Of a stretch of 64,000 nucleotides of DNA, positions 45,808 through 56,019 are shown one piece after another. The stretch's first letter is position 1, and the number at the start of each line of letters is the position of its first letter. The translations under genes were made by a program, and so were the position numbers. Source of the stretch: Culex pipiens pallens (taxonomy: Eukaryota > Arthropoda > Insecta > Diptera > Culicidae); NCBI RefSeq assembly GCF_016801865.2, contig NC_068938.1, positions 90,730,221-90,794,220 of the forward strand. The letters run 5' to 3'. A model generated the notes under the pieces. That model worked only from the letters and a program-made list of their open reading frames with translations. It was not told the origin of the DNA and did not search any database.

Positions 45808-47059
45808 CCTTTTCAGTTATGGCCATACAAGTTTCAAAGATTCTGGAGCTCTGTACGGAGCATTCAACCAACACAATAACAACCCCAAAAATAAAAGTTC
45901 TCAAAGCAGACACTTTCATCTCGGCTTCAATTTCACCAAAGTATCACACTCTCAAGCTGCAAAACTTCCCCGCGAAACATTTCCATTGCAATTTTGTGTG
46001 GTGGGTGCAAACCCACCCAACACTCCCACGTGCTTCTTCAGCGCGCTCACTTCAACCGTCCAACGACCTACCAGCCGGATCGCGTGGGATCCTGGTACTT
46101 TTCCGTTACATCCTTGCACACTTACAAGGACAGGGCACGCGCCCGCCAGCAGCTGAGAACTCCACCACCAACACTACTGTTTTGTTGGGGGACTTTCCAG
46201 ATGGTTCCGGACTGCCCTTTTTGGTCCAGAAGCAACACGTTACAATGTTGAAAACAGTGTTTTCGTTTCTATAAAATTCCATGAAATGTAAAGGGAAACA
46301 TGAAATTCGATTAATTGGTTCGCCCATCATCAATCGAAATGTGCCCAAATATCGCTTTCAATCTCCGCATGTCAAGTCGAACCCCTCGCAAAATCGAGAG
46401 GTCTCAATCCAAACAAGTCCTGACAAATGTATGACAGATTGCATCGAAATGGCTGACACAATAACATGATTATTTCTGATGCGATACCATCTCGTTCCAT
46501 CTAGCTGATTTTATGTAAACACAAGCTTTGGAGCCCAGCATCCCAACCTTTCTCGCAGCAGCAGGCAGGCGCTTATGTAACAGTTTTCCACCCATACCCT
46601 GAAAAAAGACGCCCCCACCCCCACAGAACCGTTTGCAAACATTGTATTTCCCTCCAAAAACTTTCCCAGCAACAGGATTTTCGTGGGCGCATGGGCTTCT
46701 GGTAGCGTCACTTGGCAGTGATGTAATGTTTCGGAAGGCTGTTGCTCATACTCGTTCTCTCTTTCCACCTCTCTGTTGTAAGAGGTATCTATCGTGTAAC
46801 GTTACATTTAGAGGTGGGTGGTGTGGGGACTTGTGGGAGTTTTGGCAACATGTGTGAGAATGGGACTCTTTGTGAACGGTGGGAAGGAATGATTTTTGGA
46901 GGGAAACACAGATCTGGGTTTGTGATGGGATAACTCTGAGCAGTGCAACGTTTACGGTAGAGGATTATTTTTTTAATTTGGTATGTGCATAATACTTGCT
47001 ACCAAAAAATAATTATTGCAGACACCTCATGATACATATTTGGCTTTCTTTTAATATAG
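45808..47059. other. No gene seen
   Basis: Frame 45819-46274 (+, 151 codons) and shorter frames lack recognisable domains and have no splice or promoter context. Treated as chance. Confidence 0.4.
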
Positions 47060-47335
47060 AGCAATTAGGATCTGGTACATTTCGCCGATTGTCGTTTCGC
47101 CGATTGTCGTTTCGCCGACAGTCATTTCGCCGAATGTCGGTTTGCCGAATGGTACATTTCGACGAAAGTCATTTCGCCGAATGGACGATTCGCCGAATTT
47201 CCTAAAATAATGACTTTTTGCCTTCCTCACTGAGGTAAGGCTATAATCCTGCTCTAAAAATGAACTTTTTATTACAAACTCAAATACCCACCTTCATGTA
47301 TACATATCGACTCAGAATCGAAAACTGAACAAATG

Positions 47336-47418
47336 TCTGTGTGTGTATGTGTGTGTGTATGTGTGTGTATGTGTGTGTGTATGTGTGTGTGTATGTGTGT
47401 GTGTGTATGTATGTATGT
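47336..47418 (+). repeat. GT-rich microsatellite
   Basis: Alternating (GT)n with regular TAT interruptions; part of the surrounding CCTTCCTCAC element. Confidence 0.9.
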
Positions 47419-47492
47419 GACCAAAATTCTCACTGAGTTTTCTCAGCACTGGCTGAACCGATTTTGATCAAACCAGTTGCAATCGACTTGGT

Positions 47493-48321
47493 GCCCGTGG
47501 GAGTCGCTCAACCTGCATTCCTGTCACACATGAGGTCTGCACAGCTGATTCCACGTAGATTTTTCCCGCCAGTAATGACAGGAAACGTTGACAAACGGAA
47601 TATGTGCCAAAATAATAAGTGGTTTTTAACATATGAAGGGAAATCATCGTGAACTGGAACTGCCGGTCGTTAGCCCGGGTAAAGTGGAAACGTTGAGATG
47701 ATTGTTGTCCTCTGCTCTCATCTCGCAAAAAGCCATACAGAGAACCACGTCTCATTCAACCGGCTCCGTGGCTTAATGGTTACGGCTTCTGTCTCCCAAG
47801 CAGAAGGTTCAGGGATCAAATCCCGGTCGGTACCTTTGAAATTTGGAATCAGGAATTTGACTATGATTAAAAACTAAAATGAATCAGGTGGGATTCGAAC
47901 TCACACCTTTGGATTGGTGGTGGTCTGGGACGCTAAGCAGTCGGCCATCAAGAGATTTTAACTCTTTCAATGAATTGATCCGTAGTGTTGAAACATGTTA
48001 TCTTCTCATATTAAATACGCGCTGATCCCTGATTTGCCTGAGGGGATTGGAAGTCTAAATATAGATCGAGTTTCCTTCAGATGCTTGCTTCTATATTTAG
48101 GCGGGGCCAAACAATGCCCAGCGACCTCGGAATTGGACCGCAAGGAGCTCTGTCATTCTGAAATGGGTCGTTGGAAGCAGCGCGAGGGCTATCACCACCT
48201 AATACCCGGGACTGAGATAAGCTGTATCAGCATGCGGCATGTACACAGTCTGATACAAATTATACTTTCCCATAATTTCGCTACCGGTTAGCGGGTATTG
48301 GATTGGACCACACACACACAC
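47493..48321 (+). mobile_element. tRNA-derived retroposon with 21-bp target duplication
   Basis: A 21-bp direct repeat starting ACCAGTTGCAATCGAC flanks it (47472-47492 and 48322-48342); removing the insert restores a continuous host repeat. Inside, a + tRNA-like unit (47757-47832) has GTGGCTTAATGGTTACGG, GGGATCAAATCCCGG and an anticodon-type stem with loop CTCCCAA. A minus-strand tRNA-like unit follows at 47886-47950, and the end is a (CA)n tail. The head-to-head tRNA pair matches the 7513 element in layout, but about 260 bp precede the first tRNA-like unit here. Confidence 0.8.
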
Positions 48322-48431
48322 ACCAGTTGCAATCGACTTGGTATAGGGTCCCATACATCGCTATTGAATTGTTTGAAGTTTCGATAACTAGTTCAAAAGT
48401 TATGTATAAAAATGTGTTTTCACATATATCC

Positions 48432-48862
48432 GGATCTCATTTTAATGCATGTAAACGATGTCCGGATCCATCATCCGACCCATCGTTGGTTAGGTAATTG
48501 AAAGACCTATCCAACGAGTCCACAACATTGAAGATCTGGCAACCCTGTCTCGAGTTATGACCACTTAAGTGATATTTATGTACTTTTTTGAAGCTGGATC
48601 TCACATAAATGTATGTAAACGATGTCCGGATCCATCATCCGACCCATCGTTGGTTAGGTAATTGAAAGACCTTTCCAACGAGTCCACAACATTGAAGATC
48701 TGGCAACCCTGTCTCGAGTTATGACCACTTAAGAGATATTTATGTACTTTTTCGAAGCCGGATCTCACTTAAATGTATGTACACGATGTCTGGATCCAAC
48801 ATCCGACCCATCGTTGGTTAGGTTATTGAAAGACCTTTCCAACGAGTCCAGTATTTTTCTAG
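48432..48862 (+). repeat. 164-bp tandem repeat, about 2.6 units
   Basis: GGATCTCA followed by AACGATGTCCGGATCC recurs from 48432, 48596 and 48760, exactly 164 bp apart, with few differences. The third unit is cut short near CCAACGAGTCCA. Confidence 0.93.
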
Positions 48863-49019
48863 ATTTAAAAAAATAGCTGAAATATGTGTCCAAACCACGC
48901 ATATTACCCATTGTTGGTAAAAAGTGAGGAAGGCATCAACCACATAGGTGGATTAAGTTAGTTTTTGTATAATTTATGCTATTTTTTCGCTGCAGTGCCA
49001 TCTTGTAACTCACTCATGC

Positions 49020-49610
49020 AAACTCGAGAAGGAATTGCAAGATAATAATATAATAACTTAAAAAGTAAAGAACGTCTCATGTTTGAAAGAAATTATTTAC
49101 TTAAACAATAATGAAAAAAACTTACAGTAACCATTCTAAATTATATACTGAAAGTTAAAAGAACTGCTCATGTTTCAAGGAATGCAAAAACTCACAGAAA
49201 TAATTGAAAAATATGCTTAAAATACAAAGAATGCAAAAATAAACAGAAATAATCAAAATTATAAGTAGAAAAAAAGAACTGCTCATGTTTGAAAGAATGC
49301 AAAAACTCCCAAAAATTATGCAAATAAAGTGCTTAAAAAACAAAGAATGATAAAACAAACAGAATTAATCAAAGTTATTAGCAGAAATTTAAAAGAACTA
49401 CTCATGGTTGACAGAATGCAAAAACTCACAGAAATAATTCAAATAATACATTAAAACAAGAATGCAAAAAACTTACAGAAATTAATGCAAAAACTCACAG
49501 AAATTGTTTAAAATTGTATGCTGAAATTAAATAACTGGTTATGTTTGAAAGAATGCAAAAACTCACAGAATTTTCTTCAATTCGATAAATTTTTAATCAA
49601 TTGTTTATGC
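49020..49610 (+). repeat. Degenerate tandem repeat, about 90-137 bp units
   Basis: GAACTGCTCATGTTTGAAAG variants occur at about 49070, 49161, 49276, 49395 and 49532, each followed by GAATGCAAAAACTCACAG-type text. Lies in the right part of the outer hAT-like element. Confidence 0.72.
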
Positions 49611-49859
49611 ATGTAATAATGCATAAACTTATAAAAATAACATACTAACAAACAAAAAATTACATTTTTTAAAAAAGAATGCCAAAGCTCCCTCAAAGGT
49701 TAAAACATTAAATTTTTTTTAAATATTTTAATACTATTTGTGCCCTTTTTATTTAGTTTTTTTTAACGATTTTTTGTCATTTCGGCGAAACGTCCCATGC
49801 GGCGAAACGACATTCGGCGAAATGACCGTCGGCGAAATGTCCCGCACCCGAAGCAATTT

Positions 49860-50454
49860 TATATCATAGGTTTGTCAGTTTATTTGATCAGTTCAGCAAA
49901 GATTATTTGATCAGTTCAGCAAAGATTATTTGATCAACTCAGCAAAGTTGTAAGAATACACACCAATAGTTACACTCTTAAAATATAAACTAATTTTTCA
50001 ACACTTTCTACATTTGATCCGGTTGAGTGATCTCCGCCGAGGTAGAACCAAAATAAATACATGTACCCTAAGTTCTGGAATGTATAATATTTCCATCTTT
50101 TATCCTCGAGAATTTTCAAAAAAAAAAGCCGTGATTTTTGAGACCCTTTGTGGATCAAAAAGTCTAAAGAAAAGGATGGATAATTATTTTTATTGGAGTT
50201 GTATTTTTTTTTTACGTCATGGTCTCCAGTGAAATGTACTGGGAGAACTCAATTCGATGGTACTTTTAGTTCTTTTTTTTTGTTATCGAAATCAAATTTT
50301 TTTCAAGGTCATATGTTTTAAAATCCTAATCCTGTACATGGATATTTACCATTTTGAGATGTGTTACTTAAAATATTCCGAAAATTATTTTCAGCTGTGA
50401 GCTGGGAGCTCTTAGGTTCTTCAAATCAGCAAATACTAAATTCATTATATCTGT
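49860..50454. other. No gene seen
   Basis: Starts with a small tandem repeat TTTGATCAGTTCAGCAAAGA (three imperfect copies, about 49886-49945), then anonymous AT-rich sequence. Confidence 0.45.
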
Positions 50455-50705
50455 ACTGCCCCTGATCGCATAAATGTCCCATATGTATTTTCATCGTTTT
50501 TGAAGTATTGATGCAGTTTGGTTCAAAATCGTGTGCTCTTTCAAAAGAGCCTACAACATCCAGTACTTTGTTCTAGAAATCAGGAGGCAATCCAGTTTTT
50601 CCGCGAAAACTTAACACGTAGCCTTATGTATGGGACAAACTTCAAATGCGTTTTTCTCAGCATGCTCTTTTTGCAAATGGGACATTTATGCGAACATGGG
50701 CAGTG
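50455..50705. mobile_element. MITE, 251 bp, TIR ACTGCCC...CGCATAAATGTCCCAT, copy 1
   Basis: Left ACTGCCCCTGATCGCATAAA and right (reverse complement) ACTGCCCATGTTCGCATAAA agree, extending through TGTCCCAT. A second, inverted copy is at 59307-59485. Confidence 0.83.
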
Positions 50706-53359
50706 TAAGCGTATTCAGCTTTGTTATTTTTTATTTTTTTTTTTTTTCATAAAAAGGTCACCTTTCTTTTGCAACTCGGCGAGCCAAAATTGGTTGAGCC
50801 GTTCTGAGGACACGATAATTTGAAAAATGTGTTTTTTTTAATGCAAAAATGTCAAAATTCATTTTTTATGCACACCCTATTTTGGCAAACAATAAACTAT
50901 AGGTCTAATTTTTTTGGACAAGGAATTTACAGGCGAAATTTGACCAAATCAGAGCAATTCTGATTTGGACAAGAACATTTTTGTTCTACAATTTAAATGA
51001 CAATTCAAAATGTGTCGTGATGAGGTTCATATTGTGATGATGATCTTCCTTTACTAAGCAATGAAATCAAGAAGAGAAACGATCATCAGTTGTGTTGATC
51101 TGAGCCGGGATTTGAACTCCGATCTACTGCTTTTAAAGAACTAGGCTTACAAAAGTTTCCTATACATAGAGTCGAAATATTTGATGTGCAGCGAAAAAAT
51201 ATTGTTGGAATCTCAAATCTCATTATCCCAAAATCCATTTTCTGCCTTCGATATTGAAATGTAACCATGAATCATTCTCAGTCAATCAATTCTTTGGAAA
51301 TCCCAATTTGTTTTCAAATCGAAGCTGCACTCCAAAAACATCATCATCACCGCAGCTCGGATTTCCAACGCAATGAATCAGCGCGCGCGAGCAAGGATTA
51401 CATAACATCGTTCATCGAAGGTCCTTCCACTTGAGCGAGCGACTGAACTCGCTCCGCATGTTATGCTGGCTGGCCAGTCCGGGTGAAAAAGGATAATCCC
51501 ATGAAAAAATCATCTTTACGATCCACCTCTACCACCCCATCTATCTCTCTCCTTTAGTTTCCTCATCATCCGACGGTACAACCGACCGTAAAATTTTCGC
51601 ATATGTTTTCGTCGCTGCAACCCCCCACCCTACTTCTCCGAATTTCCCTTCTATGACCTACCCCTCCCCAGCTGGGATGCGCTTCCTCACATCTGTTCGG
51701 GGTTGACCTCCCCGTCCCCTTCTTCCAAGCCCCCATGGATCGATAATTTCTCCACCCGTTGCCAGGGCAACGGTACAGAGAGAAAGCTCCTGCTGCAGCA
51801 TCAGGAGTTTGTTCTCACAATAACCCCGGGGGGGTTACCATGGTGTGGGGGACCGAGGGGGAGGCCACCCACTATGAAAGCCAGTCGTCGTCGTCGTGGG
51901 CGCGCAAAAATTTTCCTTCACAACGCGCGTGCCCCAAAAACACGGGAACAACACACACGGGTAAAAGACCGCGCTGCTCCTTCATCAGAGCAGATGAGGA
52001 AGACAGGTAACCTGCAGAGATTGGGAAAATTTGGCGGGTAGATTTGTTTCGGTTATGGCAGACGAAAGACAAATTGGTACCCTTTCTGAAGCTATTTTCA
52101 CATGGTTTGGCCGTTGGAATCATGCTAAATGTCAACGAAACACGATAATGTTTCCAAAGAACTTTATGTCACAACCAATTACACGGCGCGGCAATGTTTA
52201 CCAAGAACCATCGAACGCAAATCGAGCTCGCATCGTTCAGTGACCGCGACGTCAAGGGACCGAACCATATAGAATACCCCTTGAGTAGAAGTAACTTGTC
52301 ACCGTAGTTTGAGCGCAGTGCCCTCAACTTACAGCAGCGTCAACTTACCTCGTGTGACCACATGCTACTGGCCGCCGCCGAGTGCAAATTCTAATGAATC
52401 ATAAAATCGCATACGTGTAAAAGCCCTTCCAACTCCACAACTCTACCCCCCGACTATGATTTATGCTCAGTGGGCTTCGTCAAGCCGCACGCGGCTGGGC
52501 GCGAAAAGTGGGCAAACTCTCGGCGGCGGCGGCGTGGAGTCACACTCCGACTAATAGAATAATTGCAACCGTTTTGTACTATTTTACATAAAACACACAC
52601 TCGGTTGGTTAGCTGGTTGAGCTATTCCAGTAAGCAAAGGGGTGCTTGAGTATGTTGTGAGTGCATTTCGCAAATTGCATCAAGTCCGACTTGGTCACGA
52701 AGCTGCTGCTTGACATAATTTGAGCCGGGAGAGGACATGTGTGACCCGGGGAAAAAAGGTGCAACAAATGTGTAACAATCAGCATGTAGCCTGCCAGACA
52801 CCTTAATTGGTGTTGGGGGTGTGTGGGAGTGTAGCGGACTATGTATTCGCGAACGCGAACAAAAGGCCAAACGCAAACGATGACGACCTGGTTCCGAGGC
52901 TCGGTGTTCAAAGCCTGATTACAATTAGTATGGGCGGCTAGACAGAAATGCAATAAACCATCAGTAACAGCAAACAGAACCATATGGTGGACCACGCTGC
53001 TGGGTTTATGTACACACCCCCGCGAGCGCGAGCAAAAACGTGTTGTTTTTTCTGATTGTATTTTTTTGAGAGTATTTTTTTTCGATTTTGTTTTGTCTAA
53101 AAGTTCTTAAAGTCACCTGGAGACCGTTCACCTTCCCAAAAACCGCCCAACTCGAAGCGAAACTTACTTGAGGATACCATGGAGATTTTCCCTTGTCCTG
53201 TTGAAAAAGTCGAGCATCAACAACTTCCGTCTTCCAAAACCCCTATCTTTGTCCATGTTGTGACGGTTGCCATGTTGTTGAGAATCTGGTTCAGATAAAG
53301 TTGGTTCTATTATCAATTATCGATTTCTAGGCAACTTGAACTTGGATAAACATTGCATG
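50706..53359. other. No gene seen; mostly unique-looking intronic sequence
   Basis: 51290-52560 is GC-richer, with frames on both strands lacking recognisable domains. 53180-53229 resembles 16401-16448. A possible minus-strand tRNA-like sequence lies at 51098-51160 (GAGTTCAAATCCCGGCTCAG). Confidence 0.4.
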
Positions 53360-53983
53360 AACATGACTACTGCGCTCATTCTTTGAATTCCCGGGACAAA
53401 ATTTCCGGGATTTTTCGAAATCCGGGAATTCCTGAATCCCGGGATTTTTTTATAATTTGTCCCGGGAATTCCCGAAATTGCAAAAAAGACAAATTATGGT
53501 CTTCATACATAGTTATCACAAATAATCAGTTAATCGATAAGAATTTTAAAGCATTAAAAATTGTATTCGACATATATCAGCATTACAATATTTTCTGTTT
53601 ATTTTATATATTTTTAAAAGACTGGGTATCATATTAACGTTTATTTATGCTTTTAAATTTGAAAAAATGACATATTTAATTATTTTCCTTCAAACACCGG
53701 CATCTTGGGCAAATCAGGACAAATGTAACGATTAAAAAGACAGAAAAAAATGATGGTAATATTCATCAGGAAATGGTGACACATTTTGTGGCAAAATAAA
53801 TGAAAAATTTTACCCCAGAAAATGATGAATTTTCATCAGTTTTTGATGAATATTAGAGTGTAACAAAAATGACTTTTTGGCGGGCATTCAAGGGTTTGTT
53901 CCGGTGGGCATACTAAGCCCAAATCCAAAATATGAGCTTGATTGGACGTAACAGGAGCTGGCGCTCCGCCCTTCAATTTTAAA

Positions 53984-54446
53984 TGGGATTTAACCCGTAA
54001 AAAAAGATTTTTTCAAAAATGTCACTTTTTGAGGCATTTTGGCCACTGAAGCGTTTATTTTCAACATCATTTGCGTGTAGGCCAGATCCTTGCGCATCTT
54101 TTGGTATATATGACATTGAAATTTGGAGCACCCTGGAGCTCGGTACAGACCTTCAAAGTTTGGCATTTTTTTTGAAAAATCGGCTACGGCAAAATCAAAT
54201 GGCGTCCAGGGCGTCGTGAGGCGCGACGCATATCTTTTTTGCCGGGGCCGATTTTTCGAAAAAATGCCAAACATTGAAGGTCTGTACCGAGCTCCAGGGT
54301 GCTCCAAATTTCAATGTTATATATACCAAAAGATGCGCAAGGATCTGGCCTACACGCCAATGATGTTGAAAATAAACGCTTCAGTGGCCAAAATGCCTCA
54401 AAAAGTGACATTTTTGAAATAATCTTTTTTTACGGGTTAAATCCCA
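53984..54446. repeat. Foldback, arms about 200 bp
   Basis: Ends TGGGATTTAACCCGTAAAAA and its inverse. The arms match through TTTGAGGCATTTTGGCCACT and CGGTACAGACCTTCAA. The spacer of about 60 bp is GC-richer. Frames in the two arms give the same peptides on opposite strands, which is a symmetry artefact. Confidence 0.87.
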
Positions 54447-54787
54447 CACAGCAAAAAATTCGATGGTAAAATCGCATGCAAAAGCATGCACATCACCTTC
54501 GTCAAAATAAACACTTAATATTACACGCTGCATGTACAATTTTTGTAAACACAAAAAAAAAGTTGCAACCGACGGGACCCAAACCCAGCACCAACAGTAA
54601 GGACTAACGCCTTAGCCCGCTCGGCCATCAGACCGATAAAGAATAGATAGGATAATCGATCAGTTTCTGATGAATATTCATCCGGTTCCCATTTTTACAC
54701 ATTTTTTGAGTAATATTACTCAAAAAATGAATAATATTCAACCTACCAAATTTTCAACATTCCAAAATTCAACTTATTTTTGCTGTG
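54447..54787 (-). mobile_element. MITE with tRNA-like core (family T1, copy 2)
   Basis: Inverted relative to copy 1. CACAGCAAAAAATTCGATGG start and TATTTTTGCTGTG end. The core (54553-54631, minus strand) has GATGGCCGAGCGGGCTAAGG, TTGGTGCTGGGTTTGGGTCC and a T run. Confidence 0.75.
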
Positions 54788-54853
54788 TAACAATTAATAC
54801 ACCGATTTCCAAATTTACTGCTCTAAAATCTCCTGTTCAGACTGTAGTCCCCA

Positions 54854-55073
54854 CACAGTAAAAAATTGTGTAAATTTGGAAGGTGTAATTTTGGAAGGTT
54901 GAATATTACCTCTTTTATGATGTAATTTTACCTCAATTTAGACTGAAAAAGCGACATTACAACAGAAAAGTGGTAAAATTACACATTTTCAGAGGTAAAA
55001 TTACACATTTTTTTCTGACATAAAAGATGTACCCCTTCCCAGATGTAATATTACCATGATTTTTTTTTCTGTG
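54854..55073. mobile_element. 220-bp MITE family M220, copy 5
   Basis: CACAGTAAAAAATTGTG start, TTTTTTTTCTGTG end, CA on both sides. Carries all family landmarks; same orientation as copies 2 and 4. Confidence 0.87.
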
Positions 55074-55259
55074 CAGTTGGCGGTGGTAATTTTAAGATAG
55101 TATGTGAAATATGGTTTATATAAAACATGAAATTTAAAACATATTTAAAATTTTACATTGACTGGCATCATTTTATTTGTTGTTGCTTCTTGTTTTTATA
55201 GACATTTTCAAAGAAATTTTGCAAGCTTTTCTAGTCATGTCCTTTTAAAAAAATATATA

Positions 55260-55667
55260 CAGTCCAGACTCGATTATCCGAAGCCTCGATTATCCGAAGT
55301 TTCGATTATCCGAAGGTTTGTATGGGACTTCGGATAATCGAATAAGGAACAAAAAAAAGTTTTTTCCTAATTTTTAATTTTCTTACTTTTAACATATAAT
55401 TCAAGTTCTGCGACCTCCTTTTAGTCAAATTTGAATAGTTAATTGCCTATTAAATTGAAAAATGCATATATTCAATATTTCAGCACAGCCATTTTGGTCG
55501 CCATCCTGTATTAATTTTTTTTGAATCACTGAAGAGTAATTTAGGGGTTATACTTAAACTCAACAATCAAAAATAAGACAACTTTTTTTTTGTGATTCGA
55601 TTATCCGAAGTTTTGATTATCCAAAGTAAAATGTTGCCAAGGCCTTCGGATAATCGAGTCTGGACTG
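55260..55667. mobile_element. pogo/Tigger-like MITE, copy 3
   Basis: 408 bp, TIR CAGTCCAGACTCGATTATCC at the left and its inverse at the right, TA on both sides. GATTATCCGAAG repeats in tandem at each end. The best-preserved copy of the three. Confidence 0.9.
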
Positions 55668-56019
55668 TAAATGAAATATTTTTATGAAAGCCTTTTTTAA
55701 TTTGAATCACATTGGAAATAAACATCCAAAGCACAACAAAGAACAAAAACAACCATTTATAACTTCTTTTTATCTTTTCAAAAACTGTTATCCTCGTTTA
55801 GATTAAAGTTTAGATTATCACCAATCAATATTATTGAGCTGATTCGACGATTTTAAGCTTAACAAATATTATGAATTCATAACAAATATTATGAAAACAT
55901 AGATTTTATAACTATTTTAAAAATTCCTGGGATCCCGGGAATTCCCGGAATTTCAAAAATATTTTTCTCGTTTCCCGGGGAATTCAAAACTCGGGAAAAT
56001 TGGACGCCCTAAACATGAC

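Larger units (their letters stand above)
47220..48934. mobile_element. CCTTCCTCACT-type element nested in the hAT-like element
   Basis: Left end GCCTTCCTCACTGAGGTAAG and right end AAGTGAGGAAGGC are inverted. It contains a GTGTGTAT microsatellite (47336-47418) and 164-bp tandem units. I recall this layout as a high-copy mosquito repeat. Interrupted at 47493 by an 829-bp retroposon. Confidence 0.72.
47068..49851. mobile_element. hAT-like element with TTTCGCCGA subterminal repeats, 2.8 kb, triply nested
   Basis: Left end (47068-47205) has about eight TTTCGCCGA-type motifs, and right end (49776-49843) has the inverted GGCGAAATG series. The ends GGTACATTTCGCCGA and GGGACATTTCGCCGA align. Flanks AGCAATTA and AGCAATTT form a 7/8 match to an 8-bp duplication. 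It holds a CCTTCCTCAC element, itself holding a tRNA-derived retroposon. Confidence 0.78.
53368..56011. mobile_element. hAT-like element with CCCGGGAATTCCCGG ends, 2.64 kb, four nested insertions
   Basis: Perfect 8-bp duplication AACATGAC at 53360-53367 and 56012-56019. The right end (reverse complement) reads TAGGGCGTCC and the left end TACTGCGCTC, relatives of the TAGAGCGTCC end at 27395. Subterminal CCCGGGAATTCCCG palindromes lie at both ends. Inside are a foldback, a T1 MITE, an M220 MITE and a pogo-like MITE. Confidence 0.82.

Noticed and set aside
45819..46274. Plus-strand 151-codon open frame
   Set aside because: No recognisable domain or splice context; starts right after a MITE.
47228..47240. 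GAGGTAAGG as another ratchet site
   Set aside because: No pyrimidine tract or branch motif upstream, and it is inside a repeated element end.
47757..47832. Functional tRNA gene
   Set aside because: The anticodon arm folds, but the acceptor stem pairs imperfectly and it lies inside a 829-bp retroposon.
52001..52012. ACAGGTAACC as a splice site pair
   Set aside because: Upstream sequence is purine-rich (GAGGAAGAC), so it lacks a 3' splice site.
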